NCBI RefSeq assembly: GCF_001548115.1
Contig: NZ_AP014821.1
Location: forward strand, 1,612,001-1,676,000
DNA length: 64,000 bases
Reading direction: 5' to 3'
Origin: Geminocystis sp. NIES-3709
GTDB lineage: Bacteria > Cyanobacteriota > Cyanobacteriia > Cyanobacteriales > Cyanobacteriaceae
Within the stretch, counting starts at the first letter, position 1. Each line of letters starts with the position of its first letter. The notes below the pieces were generated by a model. It ran no database searches. It saw nothing but the letters and a program-made list of their open reading frames with translations, and had not been told where the DNA came from. The translations under genes were made by a program, and so were the position numbers. Of the stretch, positions 36,594 through 46,384 are shown in pieces.

Positions 36594-37889
36594 CTATAAT
36601 AAAATTTCGGCAATTATTTGAGCATAAATTAATTGATTAACAATAGGATTATCTTCAGGATTAATAGCGATTTTTACCTCTACCACCCGTGCATCAACAC
36701 TGGCGGCTGGATCTGTCTCTAATACGTCTTTTTTTCCGATTTTTGGGCTTATTTCAATAACTTTGCCTTTTAAAGTCTCTTTAAAGCTATTATTATCACT
36801 TTTAATGGTTGTTTCTTGTCCTAACTTAATTTTACTAACATCACTCTCATATACTTCTGCAATGGCTAACATTTGATCTGTATTTGCCATTTCAACCACT
36901 CCTATTCCGTTATCAATATTTTCTCCTTCTCTTGCTAAAATCTCGATAATTGTGCCGTCTGTAGGTGCTTTAATGGTGGTTAAATCTAATTCTATCTCTG
37001 CTTGTTTAACTAAGGCGATCGCTTTATCTACTTGTGATTGAGCTTGTACTACGTCCACCGATCGAATTTCCCGAATTTCCCCTAATTTTGCTTCTCCTTC
37101 GGCAATCTCTTTGGTGAGGGTATTTACCCTTTGAGTAGCTAATGCTTTTGCTTCTCGAATTTCCTCCGTAACGGTGGTAATGGTTTTCTCATAACTTGCT
37201 TTGGCTTCCTGATAACTTTGAGTTGTGGTGTCAAAAGTCAACTGTTTTGAATCTAAATTCGACTCGGAAATCACCCCATCTTTGGCTAATTCCTGATAAC
37301 GTTGTAACTCAGATTGAGCATTATTTACTTCCGCTTTTAATCTTTGAATATTTGCTTTTTTTTCAGTCATTTCGGCGGATAATTGGGCTTTTAAACGGGA
37401 AATTTTGGCTTTATCTGTGGCTATTACTCCATTTAATTCTGCTTTTAACCGCTCGATCGTTGATTCTTGGGATTTTATTGTACCTTCTTTTGCTCCAGCC
37501 TGTACAATAGCTAAGTTAGCCTGTACAACTTTTACCTCTTGTTTCGCCGTTTCTAATTCTGCTTTTTTGGTTTCAAAATCAGTAGTAATGGCGATAATAT
37601 CCCCTTGTTTTACTATATCTCCTTGAGTAACTAATAAGGTTTTAACTTTTGCACCAGACATTGTAGGAGAAGCCGCTACTTTAATAATTTCTCCAAGAGG
37701 TTCAATTCTACCCAAGGCGGTGACTGATTTTTGCGTTATTTGTGTAGTGACAGGAGGAGGAGTCGTTTTTACTCCTGATTGTTGAAAAATATATATTCCC
37801 GTAGCTGTAACTATCACTGCACCTAAAATGCTAGTAAAGATAGTAATTTGTTTGCCATTTTTTCCTAGAAACGATGTTGATTCGCCCAT
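36594..37889 (-). CDS. devB: DevB-type membrane fusion protein (HlyD family)
   Basis: 431 aa from the ATG at 37887-37889 (MGESTSFLGKNGKQ); 74 more upstream codons are open but overlap the promoter and look non-coding. One N-terminal membrane helix, a biotinyl/lipoyl lobe, a long coiled-coil hairpin (about 120-270, rich in Glu, Lys, Gln) and a second half lobe (IKAPTDGTIIEILAREGENI). It bridges the DevC/ATPase pump to TolC across the periplasm. The first gene of the operon, divergent from tetR. Confidence 0.86.
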   Translation of the reverse strand: MGESTSFLGKNGKQITIFTSILGAVIVTATGIYIFQQSGVKTTPPPVTTQITQKSVTALGRIEPLGEIIKVAASPTMSGAKVKTLLVTQGDIVKQGDIIAITTDFETKKAELETAKQEVKVVQANLAIVQAGAKEGTIKSQESTIERLKAELNGVIATDKAKISRLKAQLSAEMTEKKANIQRLKAEVNNAQSELQRYQELAKDGVISESNLDSKQLTFDTTTQSYQEAKASYEKTITTVTEEIREAKALATQRVNTLTKEIAEGEAKLGEIREIRSVDVVQAQSQVDKAIALVKQAEIELDLTTIKAPTDGTIIEILAREGENIDNGIGVVEMANTDQMLAIAEVYESDVSKIKLGQETTIKSDNNSFKETLKGKVIEISPKIGKKDVLETDPAASVDARVVEVKIAINPEDNPIVNQLIYAQIIAEILL

Positions 37890-38360
37890 ATTCCCTATAC
37901 TTAGACTAGACTGTACAGTATGACCTTTAATATTAAGAATTATAACATTCAAATGATAAAAAAACGATGAGAGATATTTTTTCAATATAGTATGTATATA
38001 CTTACAAGTTATGGTACATATGTTAAGCTCAGGCGCATCTAAGTAGAATGTTGGGTGTAGGCAATAGGCAAGAAGCAAGAAGCAACAAATAGCAAATAAG
38101 AGTGTCATCAATTTTTACTAACATTAAATTTATTGTCATACTATTTGAGTTGTGACACAAAGATTATCAAAAGGTATAAAAAATGCTTTGCGAAACTTTT
38201 CTACTGATTGCTATTAATCATTTCTAACCTCTTATAAATTAGAAATTTTACATTTTCATTTGATGTCTTTTTTGTTAAAATAACCAATTACTTTTAATAT
38301 TTCCCATTTTGAAGAATTAATTTTTTGAATACTAATTTTTTTATTTATTGAAAAATAAAA
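37890..38360. promoter_or_regulatory. devB / tetR divergent regulatory region
   Basis: 470 bp. A perfect 10-bp palindrome ACTGTACAGT lies at 37910-37919, about 20 bp before the devB start on the minus strand, and ACATATGT at about 38011. Either could be the operator of the divergent TetR-family regulator. The rest is AT-rich; short repeats such as GCAAGAAGCAAGAAGCAAC occur near 38070. Confidence 0.4.
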
Positions 38361-38957
38361 ATGACTTTAACTTATCATCAACAAAAAACGGAAGCTAAAA
38401 TAGAACAAATTTTACAAGGTGCATTATCTGAGTTTTTAACTTATGGTTATTTAGGCACAAGTATGGACAAAATTGCTCAAACTGCTGGAGTTTCTAAGCA
38501 AACTTTATATACTCATTTTGGAGATAAAGAGGGATTATTTAAGGCTTTAATTTATGAAGTGACAACTAAAAAATTTCAGTTAGTTTGGTCAAAATCCTTA
38601 GAAGGAAAGCCTGAAATTGTTTTAAAAGAATTAGCAGAAAGAATTGTTAATGAGGTTAATGATCCACAATATTTGGCTTTTGTTCATGTTATCGTTACTT
38701 CAGCTAAAACCTATCCAGAATTAGGAGAATTATTTTTGGAAAATGTGGCTAAACCTGCTATGAATATTTTGATTAAATATTTTGATGATTGTGCTGATTT
38801 AAACTTAGCAGATTCTGAAGCGATCGCCCATATTTTTGTTAATACTTTAATCCATCATATTTTAACTCAAGAAACATTACAAGGAAAAAAAGTAATTCCG
38901 ATAAAATCCGAAAGAATCATCAATAATTTGATTAAAATGATCACTAATACTGAATAA
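38361..38957 (+). CDS. TetR-family transcriptional regulator
   Basis: 198 aa. The N-terminal HTH (ILQGALSEFLTYGYLGTSMD; GVSKQTLYTHFGDKEGLF) is typical TetR, followed by a helical ligand domain. It is divergent from devB, so by the common pattern it probably represses the dev exporter genes and is released by a substrate of the pump. The ligand is unknown. Confidence 0.86.
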   Translation: MTLTYHQQKTEAKIEQILQGALSEFLTYGYLGTSMDKIAQTAGVSKQTLYTHFGDKEGLFKALIYEVTTKKFQLVWSKSLEGKPEIVLKELAERIVNEVNDPQYLAFVHVIVTSAKTYPELGELFLENVAKPAMNILIKYFDDCADLNLADSEAIAHIFVNTLIHHILTQETLQGKKVIPIKSERIINNLIKMITNTE

Positions 38958-39085
38958 TTTATTAATACTTATTTATTAAAATAGTAAAGATTGCCTTGCA
39001 ATTATATTTTATTTTCAACTAGGATTTTTTATGTCATTATAAGTTGTAAAATAAAAAATTAAGTAAAAAATATCCACATTATATT

Positions 39086-40234
39086 ATGGTTCAATTTAAA
39101 AGTAATAATCGTCAAGAATTAGACATTAACTTGATTACTGTTTTGATTGGAGGGTTAATATCAACAATTATTATTTATCTTCTTCTTTTACCCTTTCAAG
39201 AATCTTATATAGGAATCTTATTATATCAAAGAGGTTTTACTCAACATTTAGCGATATTTTTTGCTTCTATCGTAGTAATAATTACTATTAATAAATATCT
39301 GATAATTACTAAAGAAAAAAACATTTTAAAAAATATAGGAATTCCAGAAAAAATTTCTTTTGAAAATCATAAATCTAAGCAATTACAATATCTCCACGAA
39401 GATTTTGCTCGAAATTATAGCATGATTACAGGTAGATTAAGCAGAATTTTAAATGCTTATATTCTCTCAGGAAGTCGCAAAATTGTCACGGAATTAGCTT
39501 TAGATGATAGTTCATTTTATCTTAGTTCTTCCGAATCTTCCTACGCCCTGCCAAGAATTTTAGTTTGGGCAATTCCCCTGTTAGGATTTATTGGTACAGT
39601 ATTAGGTATTAGTCAGGCTGTCAATGGTTTTAATGGTTTTCTTGACAACTCCGCCGAAATAGAACAAATTAAAGAAGGTATTACTACTGTAACTACTGGG
39701 TTGGCGATTGCTTTTGACACTACTTTATTAGCACTTTTTTTAAGCGTTATGGTAATGATTCCTTTAGTATTAATAGAGAGAATGGAATCACAGTTATTAT
39801 TGGCAACAGAAATTTATATTAATGATCATATTTTACCTCGTTTAATAGAGAATAATCACCCTCAACAATCCATATTAAATACTGATACTTTAATAAAAAA
39901 TATTAATGATGCCATTGATAATAAATTACCTACAAAAGAAGAGCTCATTCAGCCCATAAGAGATGCTTTACCTACTCCTCAAGATTTAATTAACCCAGCT
40001 GAAATTTATGCTAAAGAAGCAGCAAAAAAGTTAATGACTGAATTTATTAATCAATTAAAAGAAATTCAAACTAAACAAGTAGAATTAATTGATAGTATTA
40101 AAGAAACAAATCAAATAATTTTAAAAGATGGTAATTTATCTCGAAGAAATGATTTTGATAAATTAACAAAATACTATATACTTTCTCTTGTTTTCTTTGC
40201 TTTAGTTATACTTTTATCTCTGATTTTCAAATAA
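39086..40234 (+). CDS. MotA/TolQ/ExbB proton channel family protein
   Basis: 382 aa. Two helices at the N-terminus, then the family core (about 155-240): LVWAIPLLGFIGTVLGISQA and TGLAIAFDTTLLALFLSVMV. A cytoplasmic tail of about 120 residues with coiled character follows, ending in a fifth helix (ILSLVFFALVILLSLIF). Such proteins form the pentameric stator of ion-driven motors with an ExbD/TolR/MotB partner. The partner gene lies 51 nt downstream. The long tail and extra final helix are not typical of ExbB or TolQ. Confidence 0.82.
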   Translation: MVQFKSNNRQELDINLITVLIGGLISTIIIYLLLLPFQESYIGILLYQRGFTQHLAIFFASIVVIITINKYLIITKEKNILKNIGIPEKISFENHKSKQLQYLHEDFARNYSMITGRLSRILNAYILSGSRKIVTELALDDSSFYLSSSESSYALPRILVWAIPLLGFIGTVLGISQAVNGFNGFLDNSAEIEQIKEGITTVTTGLAIAFDTTLLALFLSVMVMIPLVLIERMESQLLLATEIYINDHILPRLIENNHPQQSILNTDTLIKNINDAIDNKLPTKEELIQPIRDALPTPQDLINPAEIYAKEAAKKLMTEFINQLKEIQTKQVELIDSIKETNQIILKDGNLSRRNDFDKLTKYYILSLVFFALVILLSLIFK

Positions 40235-40285
40235 AAAATGATGATAATTAAATTTTTTAGTTTTATAATTTATTAGCGAAAAAAA

Positions 40286-40735
40286 ATGAGAAGACGATCA
40301 AAATCGAATAGAATAGAATTAGAATTATTTCCTTTTTTATCAATTCTAGCTTGTACTATTGGCAGTTTAATTTTATTAATTATTGTTATTAGTACCGAAA
40401 GTTTAAACAACAATCCAGAAGTAACAATTATTGCTAAAAGTGAAGGCGGAGGAGTAAATCAGAAAAAACAACCTCGTTATATTGAATGTAAAGAAGATGG
40501 AATCGTCATTTATCCAAGTAAAGAATTTGTTTCTAAAAATGAACTAAATAAAAGTACAAAATTTTCTAATTTTATCAAAGAAATTAAAAATAAGAAAGAT
40601 AAAGAGTATGTTATAGTAGCTGTTAGACCCACTGGAATAGATGTTTTTCAACAAGTAAGAGATTTAATTGAAAAAGAAGAAATTGACATTGGCTATGAAC
40701 CAATAGAAGAAGGTTGGACATTAAAAATAGAATAA
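40286..40735 (+). CDS. ExbD/TolR-like partner lacking the membrane aspartate
   Basis: 149 aa. A basic N-terminus, one membrane helix (FPFLSILACTIGSLILLIIV), and a periplasmic domain ending DVFQQVRDLIEKEEIDIGYEPI, similar in layout to the ExbD/TolR C-terminus. ExbD and TolR carry an Asp near the start of the helix (TPLIDVML-type) that conducts protons. Here the matching stretch is FPFLSIL with no acidic residue in the helix. It is paired with the MotA/TolQ-like gene, so a complex is likely, but proton coupling by the usual residue is not. Confidence 0.72.
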   Translation: MRRRSKSNRIELELFPFLSILACTIGSLILLIIVISTESLNNNPEVTIIAKSEGGGVNQKKQPRYIECKEDGIVIYPSKEFVSKNELNKSTKFSNFIKEIKNKKDKEYVIVAVRPTGIDVFQQVRDLIEKEEIDIGYEPIEEGWTLKIE

Positions 40736-40754
40736 AAAATTAGTTGTCTAATTC

Positions 40755-41390
40755 TCAGTTTTTTTTAAGTTTTTTTGATTGAATAACTTGTAAACTTCCT
40801 CCAGCATAAAATTGATTTTTTAGGATAGAAAAACCGGTATCAGAAAGTTTATTTGCTAAATCAGTTTTTAATAATTGCCATGCCGTTTCTGTTTCAAATA
40901 ACCACATAAATAAAGTTAATCCGGGTATAAATAATAAATTTTGTGGTTTATGTAAGTCAATGAAGGTAAAAATACCTTGAGGTTTTAAGACTCGATAGGC
41001 TTCTTGAAAAATCTCCTCTAACTCTGCTGTCGTCATCTCATGTAAAGCGACGCTACTATGAACAATATCAAAATAATTGTCAGAAAACGGCATTTTTTGT
41101 GCGAATCCTTCTACAAATTTTGCTTGAGGAACATTTTTTTTTGCTTTTTCGAGGGCAATACTTGATATATCTAATCCTGTAACTTGTTGAGAATAGGCGA
41201 CTAAAAATTTGGTAGTTTGTCCTGCTCCACAACATAAATCTAGTATTTTAGTATTGGAGGTAATTTGTAAATTTTGAAGTGCTAGTTGTCGAAATTTTGT
41301 TTCACCACCAACGGGAATTGCTGCCAATTTGGCAATAGTATCGTATAACCATTGATATTTATAACTTAGAGGACGCAGAAATGTTGCCAT
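40755..41390 (-). CDS. UbiE-like class I SAM methyltransferase
   Basis: 211 aa. SAM motif I ILDLCCGAGQTTKFL, motif II VTGLDISSIALEKAK, and a late motif RVLKPQGIFTFIDLH. It resembles methyltransferases of the UbiE/type-11 group but not MenG in its N-terminus, despite menD lying nearby on the other strand. Substrate unknown. It ends near the ExbD-like gene (convergent). Confidence 0.78.
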   Translation of the reverse strand: MATFLRPLSYKYQWLYDTIAKLAAIPVGGETKFRQLALQNLQITSNTKILDLCCGAGQTTKFLVAYSQQVTGLDISSIALEKAKKNVPQAKFVEGFAQKMPFSDNYFDIVHSSVALHEMTTAELEEIFQEAYRVLKPQGIFTFIDLHKPQNLLFIPGLTLFMWLFETETAWQLLKTDLANKLSDTGFSILKNQFYAGGSLQVIQSKKLKKN

Positions 41391-41402
41391 AACAATTTTA
41401 TT

Positions 41403-41714
41403 TTATAATTTGGTGGAACTCGATCGTAAAATATCTGGAATTAGGGTGTCATCGCTAAATTCTAACATGGTTTCTCGATAACCTAAATATCCAGAATTGG
41501 TGAAAAATAATAACATTCGATTTAAGGCAATCCAAACTTCCATACTAAATTCCCAATCACCATTTATTGGTGCATAATCACTAATAGATTTTAATGCCCA
41601 AAAATAGTTATTTCTGACAATAGATTTTCCTTTTTGATATTGAGGTAAGTCTTCTTTTTTGATGTAAAGAATGTTATCTTTTATAATAGCTTTCATATTA
41701 ACTTTTTTTTTCAA
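41403..41714 (-). CDS. Small conserved hypothetical protein
   Basis: 103 aa, or 97 from the ATG at 41694-41696 (MKAIIKDNILYI). Soluble, with aromatic and acidic content (NYFWALKSISDYAPINGDWEF). No motif recognised. It lies 12 nt upstream of the methyltransferase gene in the same direction and may be co-transcribed with it; divergent from menD. Confidence 0.55.
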   Translation of the reverse strand: MKKKVNMKAIIKDNILYIKKEDLPQYQKGKSIVRNNYFWALKSISDYAPINGDWEFSMEVWIALNRMLLFFTNSGYLGYRETMLEFSDDTLIPDILRSSSTKL

Positions 41715-41748
41715 TATTATTTTTAATAAACTCTAATTTTTTTATAAA

Positions 41749-43500
41749 ATGTTTTTAGATTTTCGTAATATTAACACTATTTGGAGTTCTGTAATAGTAG
41801 AAACTTTAGCTAAATTAGGCTTAAAAAATGCTGTTATTAGTCCAGGTTCTCGATCGACTCCTTTAACTCTTGCATTTGCTCAAAATTCTCTCATTAATAC
41901 CATCCCAATTTTAGATGAAAGATCTGCCGGTTTTTTTGCTTTAGGATTAACGAAAAAAAATAATTATCCTACTGTCTTAGTTTGCACTTCTGGCACGGCT
42001 GGAGCTAATTTTTATCCAGCAATTATCGAGGCTAAATATAGTAATATACCTTTAATTATTTTAACCGCCGATCGACCTCCTGAATTAAGAAATTGTCATG
42101 CTGGACAAACTATAAATCAAGTTAATTTATATGGTAATTATCCTAATTGGCATACAGAATTATCCTTACCTTCTCTCGATTTAGATAGATTATTTTATTT
42201 AAGGCAAAACATTATCTATGGATGGGAAAAATCTTATTTTTCGTCTAGGGGAGTTGTTCATATTAATATACCATTTAGAGAACCTCTTGCTCCTGTTTGT
42301 GAATTAAATATTAGTCAAGAAAATCAAAGTTTTATTTATCAACAATTATTTAATAATTTTATCTTTAATAATCATAGTTTTTCTCACTATAATCTAGATC
42401 TAAATGACCATATCAAACGTTGGCAAAAATACAATAAAGGCATTATTATTGCAGGTGTTGATTCTTCGGATAATTCTTTATTATACTGCCAGTCGATCGA
42501 GCTGTTATCAAATATATTAAACTTTCCTATTTTAGGAGAGGCTTTATCTCCGATAAGAAATAATAATCAAAATAATAACCATTTAATTATTAACTATGAT
42601 GCTATTTTAAGAAATTCTGAATATGCACGTCAATTAATCCCTGAGATTGTTATTTTATTTGGTGAATATCCTACGAGTAAAATTTTAAGAGAATGGTTAA
42701 ACAAACACAAAATTACAACCTATATTCTTACTTCTCATGATGATAATTTAGATGCGCTGCATAGTAATTCTATTCACATCAGAATTAATCCAGAAAATAT
42801 TATTCAACATTTTACTGTACAGACAGAGAAAAAAGTCTCAGATTATATCAATAAATGGATTTCGATCGATGAAAAAATAACCCTTAAAATTAATAATATT
42901 ATGGAAAGAAATGATGAAATATTTGAAGCAAAAATATCATGGATGTTATCAAAATATCTTCCATTAAAAACTCCTATTTTCATTGCTAATAGTATGTCGG
43001 TGAGATATGCAGAATTCTTTTGGCAAAAAAACAATCTTCAAAGACAAATTTATTTTAATCGTGGTACAAATGGAATTGATGGTACTTTGTCCAGTGCTTT
43101 AGGTATTGCTTATCAAAATAAACCTACCATTTTATTAACAGGAGATTTAGCTCTTTTGCATGATACTAATGGGTTTTTAATCAATCAATATTTTGAGGGA
43201 AGTTTAACAATTATTTTGGTCAATAATAATGGTGGTGGAATTTTTGAAATGTTACCGATCGCTGACAATAATAACCTCTTTGAAAAGTATTTTGCTACCC
43301 CTCAATTAGTAGATTTCTCTAACTTAACTCAAACCTATAATATAGATTATAAACTAATAAGTAATTGGCAACAATTACAAAAACTATTAACAAATTTACC
43401 GACAAAAGGCATCAATATTTGGGAAATCAAAACTAATCGAAAAAATGATACATTATGGTTAAAAGAAAATCTTAATTATCTAAGTTTAAAATTAGATTGA
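41749..43500 (+). CDS. menD: SEPHCHC synthase
   Basis: 583 aa. A thiamine-diphosphate enzyme that joins 2-oxoglutarate and isochorismate in the naphthoquinone pathway, which in cyanobacteria gives phylloquinone for photosystem I. Hallmarks: VISPGSRSTPLTLAFA, LDERSAGFFALG with the conserved Glu, TSGTAGANFYPAI, and the ThDP/metal motif GDLALLHDTNGFL with VNNNGGGIFEMLP. The length is normal. The other men genes are not in the window. Confidence 0.95.
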   Translation: MFLDFRNINTIWSSVIVETLAKLGLKNAVISPGSRSTPLTLAFAQNSLINTIPILDERSAGFFALGLTKKNNYPTVLVCTSGTAGANFYPAIIEAKYSNIPLIILTADRPPELRNCHAGQTINQVNLYGNYPNWHTELSLPSLDLDRLFYLRQNIIYGWEKSYFSSRGVVHINIPFREPLAPVCELNISQENQSFIYQQLFNNFIFNNHSFSHYNLDLNDHIKRWQKYNKGIIIAGVDSSDNSLLYCQSIELLSNILNFPILGEALSPIRNNNQNNNHLIINYDAILRNSEYARQLIPEIVILFGEYPTSKILREWLNKHKITTYILTSHDDNLDALHSNSIHIRINPENIIQHFTVQTEKKVSDYINKWISIDEKITLKINNIMERNDEIFEAKISWMLSKYLPLKTPIFIANSMSVRYAEFFWQKNNLQRQIYFNRGTNGIDGTLSSALGIAYQNKPTILLTGDLALLHDTNGFLINQYFEGSLTIILVNNNGGGIFEMLPIADNNNLFEKYFATPQLVDFSNLTQTYNIDYKLISNWQQLQKLLTNLPTKGINIWEIKTNRKNDTLWLKENLNYLSLKLD

Positions 43501-43616
43501 TAATTTAAAATTAGATGATATACTTTAACAATACAAAAAAATACTTTCTTTTCAAGAGATTTTGTGGAGAGTAGAAAAAAATTTGATCTTATGATAAGCT
43601 AGTAAAGTTGTCAAAA

Positions 43617-43690
43617 TTCGCACATCTGGGATGTCGGGTGTTTCTAAATTCAGAAATAGAACTAACCCGGATGGAGGATAAACCCGAAAA
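43617..43690 (+). promoter_or_regulatory. Structured leader upstream of rpsB
   Basis: CGGGT (43635-43639) pairs with ACCCG (43665-43669), enclosing TTTCT/AGAAA (43641-43645/43652-43656). A second AACCCG at 43681-43686 could compete for the same CGGGT. The leader is much richer in G and C than its surroundings and ends at the ribosome binding site AGGAG (43694-43698). Ribosomal protein S2 is known to control its own operon in some bacteria, so this is a candidate autoregulatory leader. Confidence 0.5.
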
Positions 43691-43706
43691 TAAAGGAGAA
43701 TAATAA

Positions 43707-44513
43707 ATGTCAGTAGTTACTTTAAAAGAACTATTAGATTCTGGTGTACACTTTGGCCATCAGACTCGTCGTTGGAATCCTAAAATGGCACCCTACATCT
43801 ACACCGCTAGAAATGGGGTACACATCATTGATTTAGTGCAAACCGCACAATTAATGGATGAAGCCTACAACTATGTCAAAAAAGCGGCCGAAAGTGGCAA
43901 AAAAGTTCTTTTTGTTGGTACTAAACGTCAAGCGGCGGGTATCATAGCCCAAGAAGCCACTCGTTGTGGTGCATTCTATATTAATCAACGTTGGTTAGGT
44001 GGTATGCTAACTAACTGGGAAACGATTAAGTCCAGAGTCGCACGTCTTAAAGATTTAGAAGAATTAGAAGAAAGTGGCGCTTTAGACAGAAGGCCAAAAA
44101 AAGAAGCCTCTGTTTTACGTCGTGAGTTGAGTAAACTACAAAAATATCTTGGCGGTATCAAAGATATGCGTCGTGTTCCTGATATTGTGGTAATTATTGA
44201 CATTCGCAGAGAACATAATGCGATCAAAGAGTGTGAAAAACTTAACTTACCTGTTGTATCAATGTTAGATACTAACTGTAATCCCGAATTAGTAGATTTT
44301 CCTATTCCTGCTAATGATGACGCAATTCGATCGATTAAACTAATTATTGGTAAATTAGCTGATGCTATTTATGAAGGGCGTTATGGTAAGGCTGTTGCAG
44401 AAGGCAGATTCGACGAATTTGAAGAATCTTTAGCTAGTGGTGAACCTGACTACGATGAAGATTACGAAGATGAAGAATATGACGAAGATGGTGATAGTGG
44501 CGAAGAAGAGTAA
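43707..44513 (+). CDS. rpsB: 30S ribosomal protein S2
   Basis: 268 aa. S2 family text: [38 protein letters not shown] and [19 protein letters not shown]. The C-terminal 25 residues are an acidic tail ([13 protein letters not shown]) longer than in E. coli. Strong ribosome binding site AGGAG 8 nt upstream. The first gene of the rpsB-tsf pair, as in most bacteria. Confidence 0.97.
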   Translation: MSVVTLKELLDSGVHFGHQTRRWNPKMAPYIYTARNGVHIIDLVQTAQLMDEAYNYVKKAAESGKKVLFVGTKRQAAGIIAQEATRCGAFYINQRWLGGMLTNWETIKSRVARLKDLEELEESGALDRRPKKEASVLRRELSKLQKYLGGIKDMRRVPDIVVIIDIRREHNAIKECEKLNLPVVSMLDTNCNPELVDFPIPANDDAIRSIKLIIGKLADAIYEGRYGKAVAEGRFDEFEESLASGEPDYDEDYEDEEYDEDGDSGEEE

Positions 44514-44734
44514 ATAATTAGGAAATAGGAAATGGACAATGGAGAATTAATAAATAATTAACAACGAATAAAAAAGTTCAATTTATTGAACGTTATAACG
44601 ATACCCGTGTAATTTATTATACGGTGGGTTATTGATTAACAAATCTCTCCTAACTCCATTTCCTAACTCAAGTTAGTATTCGGTTCAATTCATGTAATGA
44701 TTATTGAAGATAATTTTATTAAAATATAAGTATT
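44514..44734. other. rpsB-tsf spacer with hairpins
   Basis: Contains GTTCAA/TTGAAC (loop TTTA, about 44577-44592) and a larger imperfect hairpin around ACCCGT ... ACGGTGGGT (44605-44631). They may attenuate transcription into tsf. Also a fragment of the GGAATTAGG-style repeat at its left end. Confidence 0.4.
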
Positions 44735-45394
44735 ATGGCAGAAATTACAGCTAAATTAGTAAAAGAACTTAGAGATAAGACTAACGCAGGAATGATGGAT
44801 TGCAAAAAAGCCCTCGTGGAAAATGATGGTGACATTGCAAAATCCATTGAATGGTTACGTCAAAAAGGTATCACCTCTGCCGAGAAAAAAGCCGGTAGAG
44901 TAGCTGCTGAAGGTATTGTGGAAAGTTATATTCATACTGGTGGTAGAATCGGTGTTATCGTAGAAGTTAACTGCGAAACTGATTTTGTTGCCCGTCGTGA
45001 AGATTTCCAAGCCTTAGCGAAAAATATCGCTATGCAGATTGCGGCTTGTCCTAATGTCGAATATATTAAAATTGCGGATATTCCTCAAGACATCGTTGTC
45101 AAAGAAAAAGAAATTGAAATGGGTAGAGATGACTTAGGCAATAAACCTGCTAATATCAAAGAGAAAATTGTTGAGGGTAGAATCCAAAAACGTTTAGGGG
45201 AAATGTGTTTACTCAGTCAGCCCTATATTCGTGATCAAGGTATTACCGTGGAAGAATTAATTACTCAACAAGTGGCTAAAATTGGTGAAAATATCCAAGT
45301 ACGTCGTTTTACCCGTTTTGTTTTAGGGGAAGGCATCGAAAAAGAAGAAACCAATTTTGCGGAAGAAGTAGCGGCACAAGCAGGGTTAAAATAA
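44735..45394 (+). CDS. tsf: Elongation factor Ts
   Basis: 219 aa. It exchanges GDP for GTP on EF-Tu. The N-terminal UBA-like module [20 protein letters not shown] and the core [15 protein letters not shown] are diagnostic. It is shorter than the E. coli protein because the second core subdomain is reduced, as is normal in cyanobacteria. It follows rpsB by 221 nt. Confidence 0.97.
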   Translation: MAEITAKLVKELRDKTNAGMMDCKKALVENDGDIAKSIEWLRQKGITSAEKKAGRVAAEGIVESYIHTGGRIGVIVEVNCETDFVARREDFQALAKNIAMQIAACPNVEYIKIADIPQDIVVKEKEIEMGRDDLGNKPANIKEKIVEGRIQKRLGEMCLLSQPYIRDQGITVEELITQQVAKIGENIQVRRFTRFVLGEGIEKEETNFAEEVAAQAGLK

Positions 45395-45410
45395 TTAAAA
45401 ATTAGGAATT

Positions 45411-45457
45411 AGGAGAAAATAATTTTTTATAGTCTTCTAACTTCCTAGTTTTCTCCT
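45411..45457 (+). terminator. Hairpin downstream of tsf
   Basis: 9-bp perfect arms AGGAGAAAA (45411-45419) and TTTTCTCCT (45449-45457), with a loop of about 29 nt. Just past the tsf stop. Probably the operon terminator or an mRNA 3' stabiliser; the T run after it is poor. Confidence 0.45.
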
Positions 45458-45517
45458 ATCATTCATTTCTTTTCTTCATCAAAACTCAAATTATTACCTT
45501 TCAAATTATCAATAAGA

Positions 45518-46384
45518 ATGAGTAAGTCAATCAAACAGTTACGCAATGATTTGACCATTTTAAGTGAAAAAATTAAAGATTTAGCTATTAATTTACAGGG
45601 TTTATATCGAGATTATTTGGAGAGTTTAAGCGTTGTTGTTAAGCGTCAATTAACCCTAGCAACTTATCAGATTTGTACGCAAAAGTATCCTGATGCTTTT
45701 TTAAATTTGAGTTATCAGAAAAGGTATGATTTACAAGGAAGAATAAAGGGATTAGAAAATACATTTAAAGATAATTTATTTAATGCTTTTCAATCGATCG
45801 AGGTAGGTAATAATCAGGTTATTCAAGATTTTTATAATCATATTATTAGTATTTTTTCTGTAGAACAAATATCAAAAGATAATAACTTAGTAGATTTAGA
45901 AATAGCTCAAAATAGTGAAAATAATTTAGCTAAGGAGGAAGAGTTAAACCCTCACGATTTAATTAAGTTTCAATTAGATATTGAAGATTGTTTAGAAGAA
46001 TGTTTAACCAATATTTCTCATCAAACAAATAAATATTTACAAGATGCTCATATTTTACCAAACAAAATACCGAGTAAAATTTTGGAAATGGCATTACAAG
46101 CAGAGGAAAATACTTCCATTGTAAGTGGTGCGCCCAACCTCTTGAGTTTATTAATTGAAAGAGAGGATAAATCTGATAATAATGTTGATATAACTCCTAT
46201 CGTGGCTATTTGTCTAAGATTAACAGAAATAGAATTTAATGATCCTAGTTTAAATTTAATTCGACAAAAAATTAATAATATTCTTAGAAAATTAGATGAT
46301 CTTGATAATGAGTATCAACAGAAAAAACAAAAGTACTCGATCGCCCAAGCAGAATCAGCATGGCGTAGTAGTTGGAATGAATAA
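45518..46384 (+). CDS. Conserved cyanobacterial helical protein, unknown function
   Basis: 288 aa, soluble, almost fully helical with coiled-coil potential at both ends (IKQLRNDLTILSEKIKDLA; INNILRKLDDLDNEYQQKK). No motif recognised. It has a central acidic linker near 125-155. Downstream of tsf but behind a hairpin, so possibly separate. Confidence 0.6.
   Translation: MSKSIKQLRNDLTILSEKIKDLAINLQGLYRDYLESLSVVVKRQLTLATYQICTQKYPDAFLNLSYQKRYDLQGRIKGLENTFKDNLFNAFQSIEVGNNQVIQDFYNHIISIFSVEQISKDNNLVDLEIAQNSENNLAKEEELNPHDLIKFQLDIEDCLEECLTNISHQTNKYLQDAHILPNKIPSKILEMALQAEENTSIVSGAPNLLSLLIEREDKSDNNVDITPIVAICLRLTEIEFNDPSLNLIRQKINNILRKLDDLDNEYQQKKQKYSIAQAESAWRSSWNE

Noticed and set aside
39086-40735. Zorya defence system
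   Set aside because: The channel subunit has a long tail, but the partner has no OmpA-like peptidoglycan-binding domain and no helicase or ZorC/E gene is adjacent.
40755-41390. menG (naphthoquinone methyltransferase) next to menD
   Set aside because: The N-terminus lacks the usual MenG/UbiE opening and the gene is on the other strand; only the general SAM fold matches.
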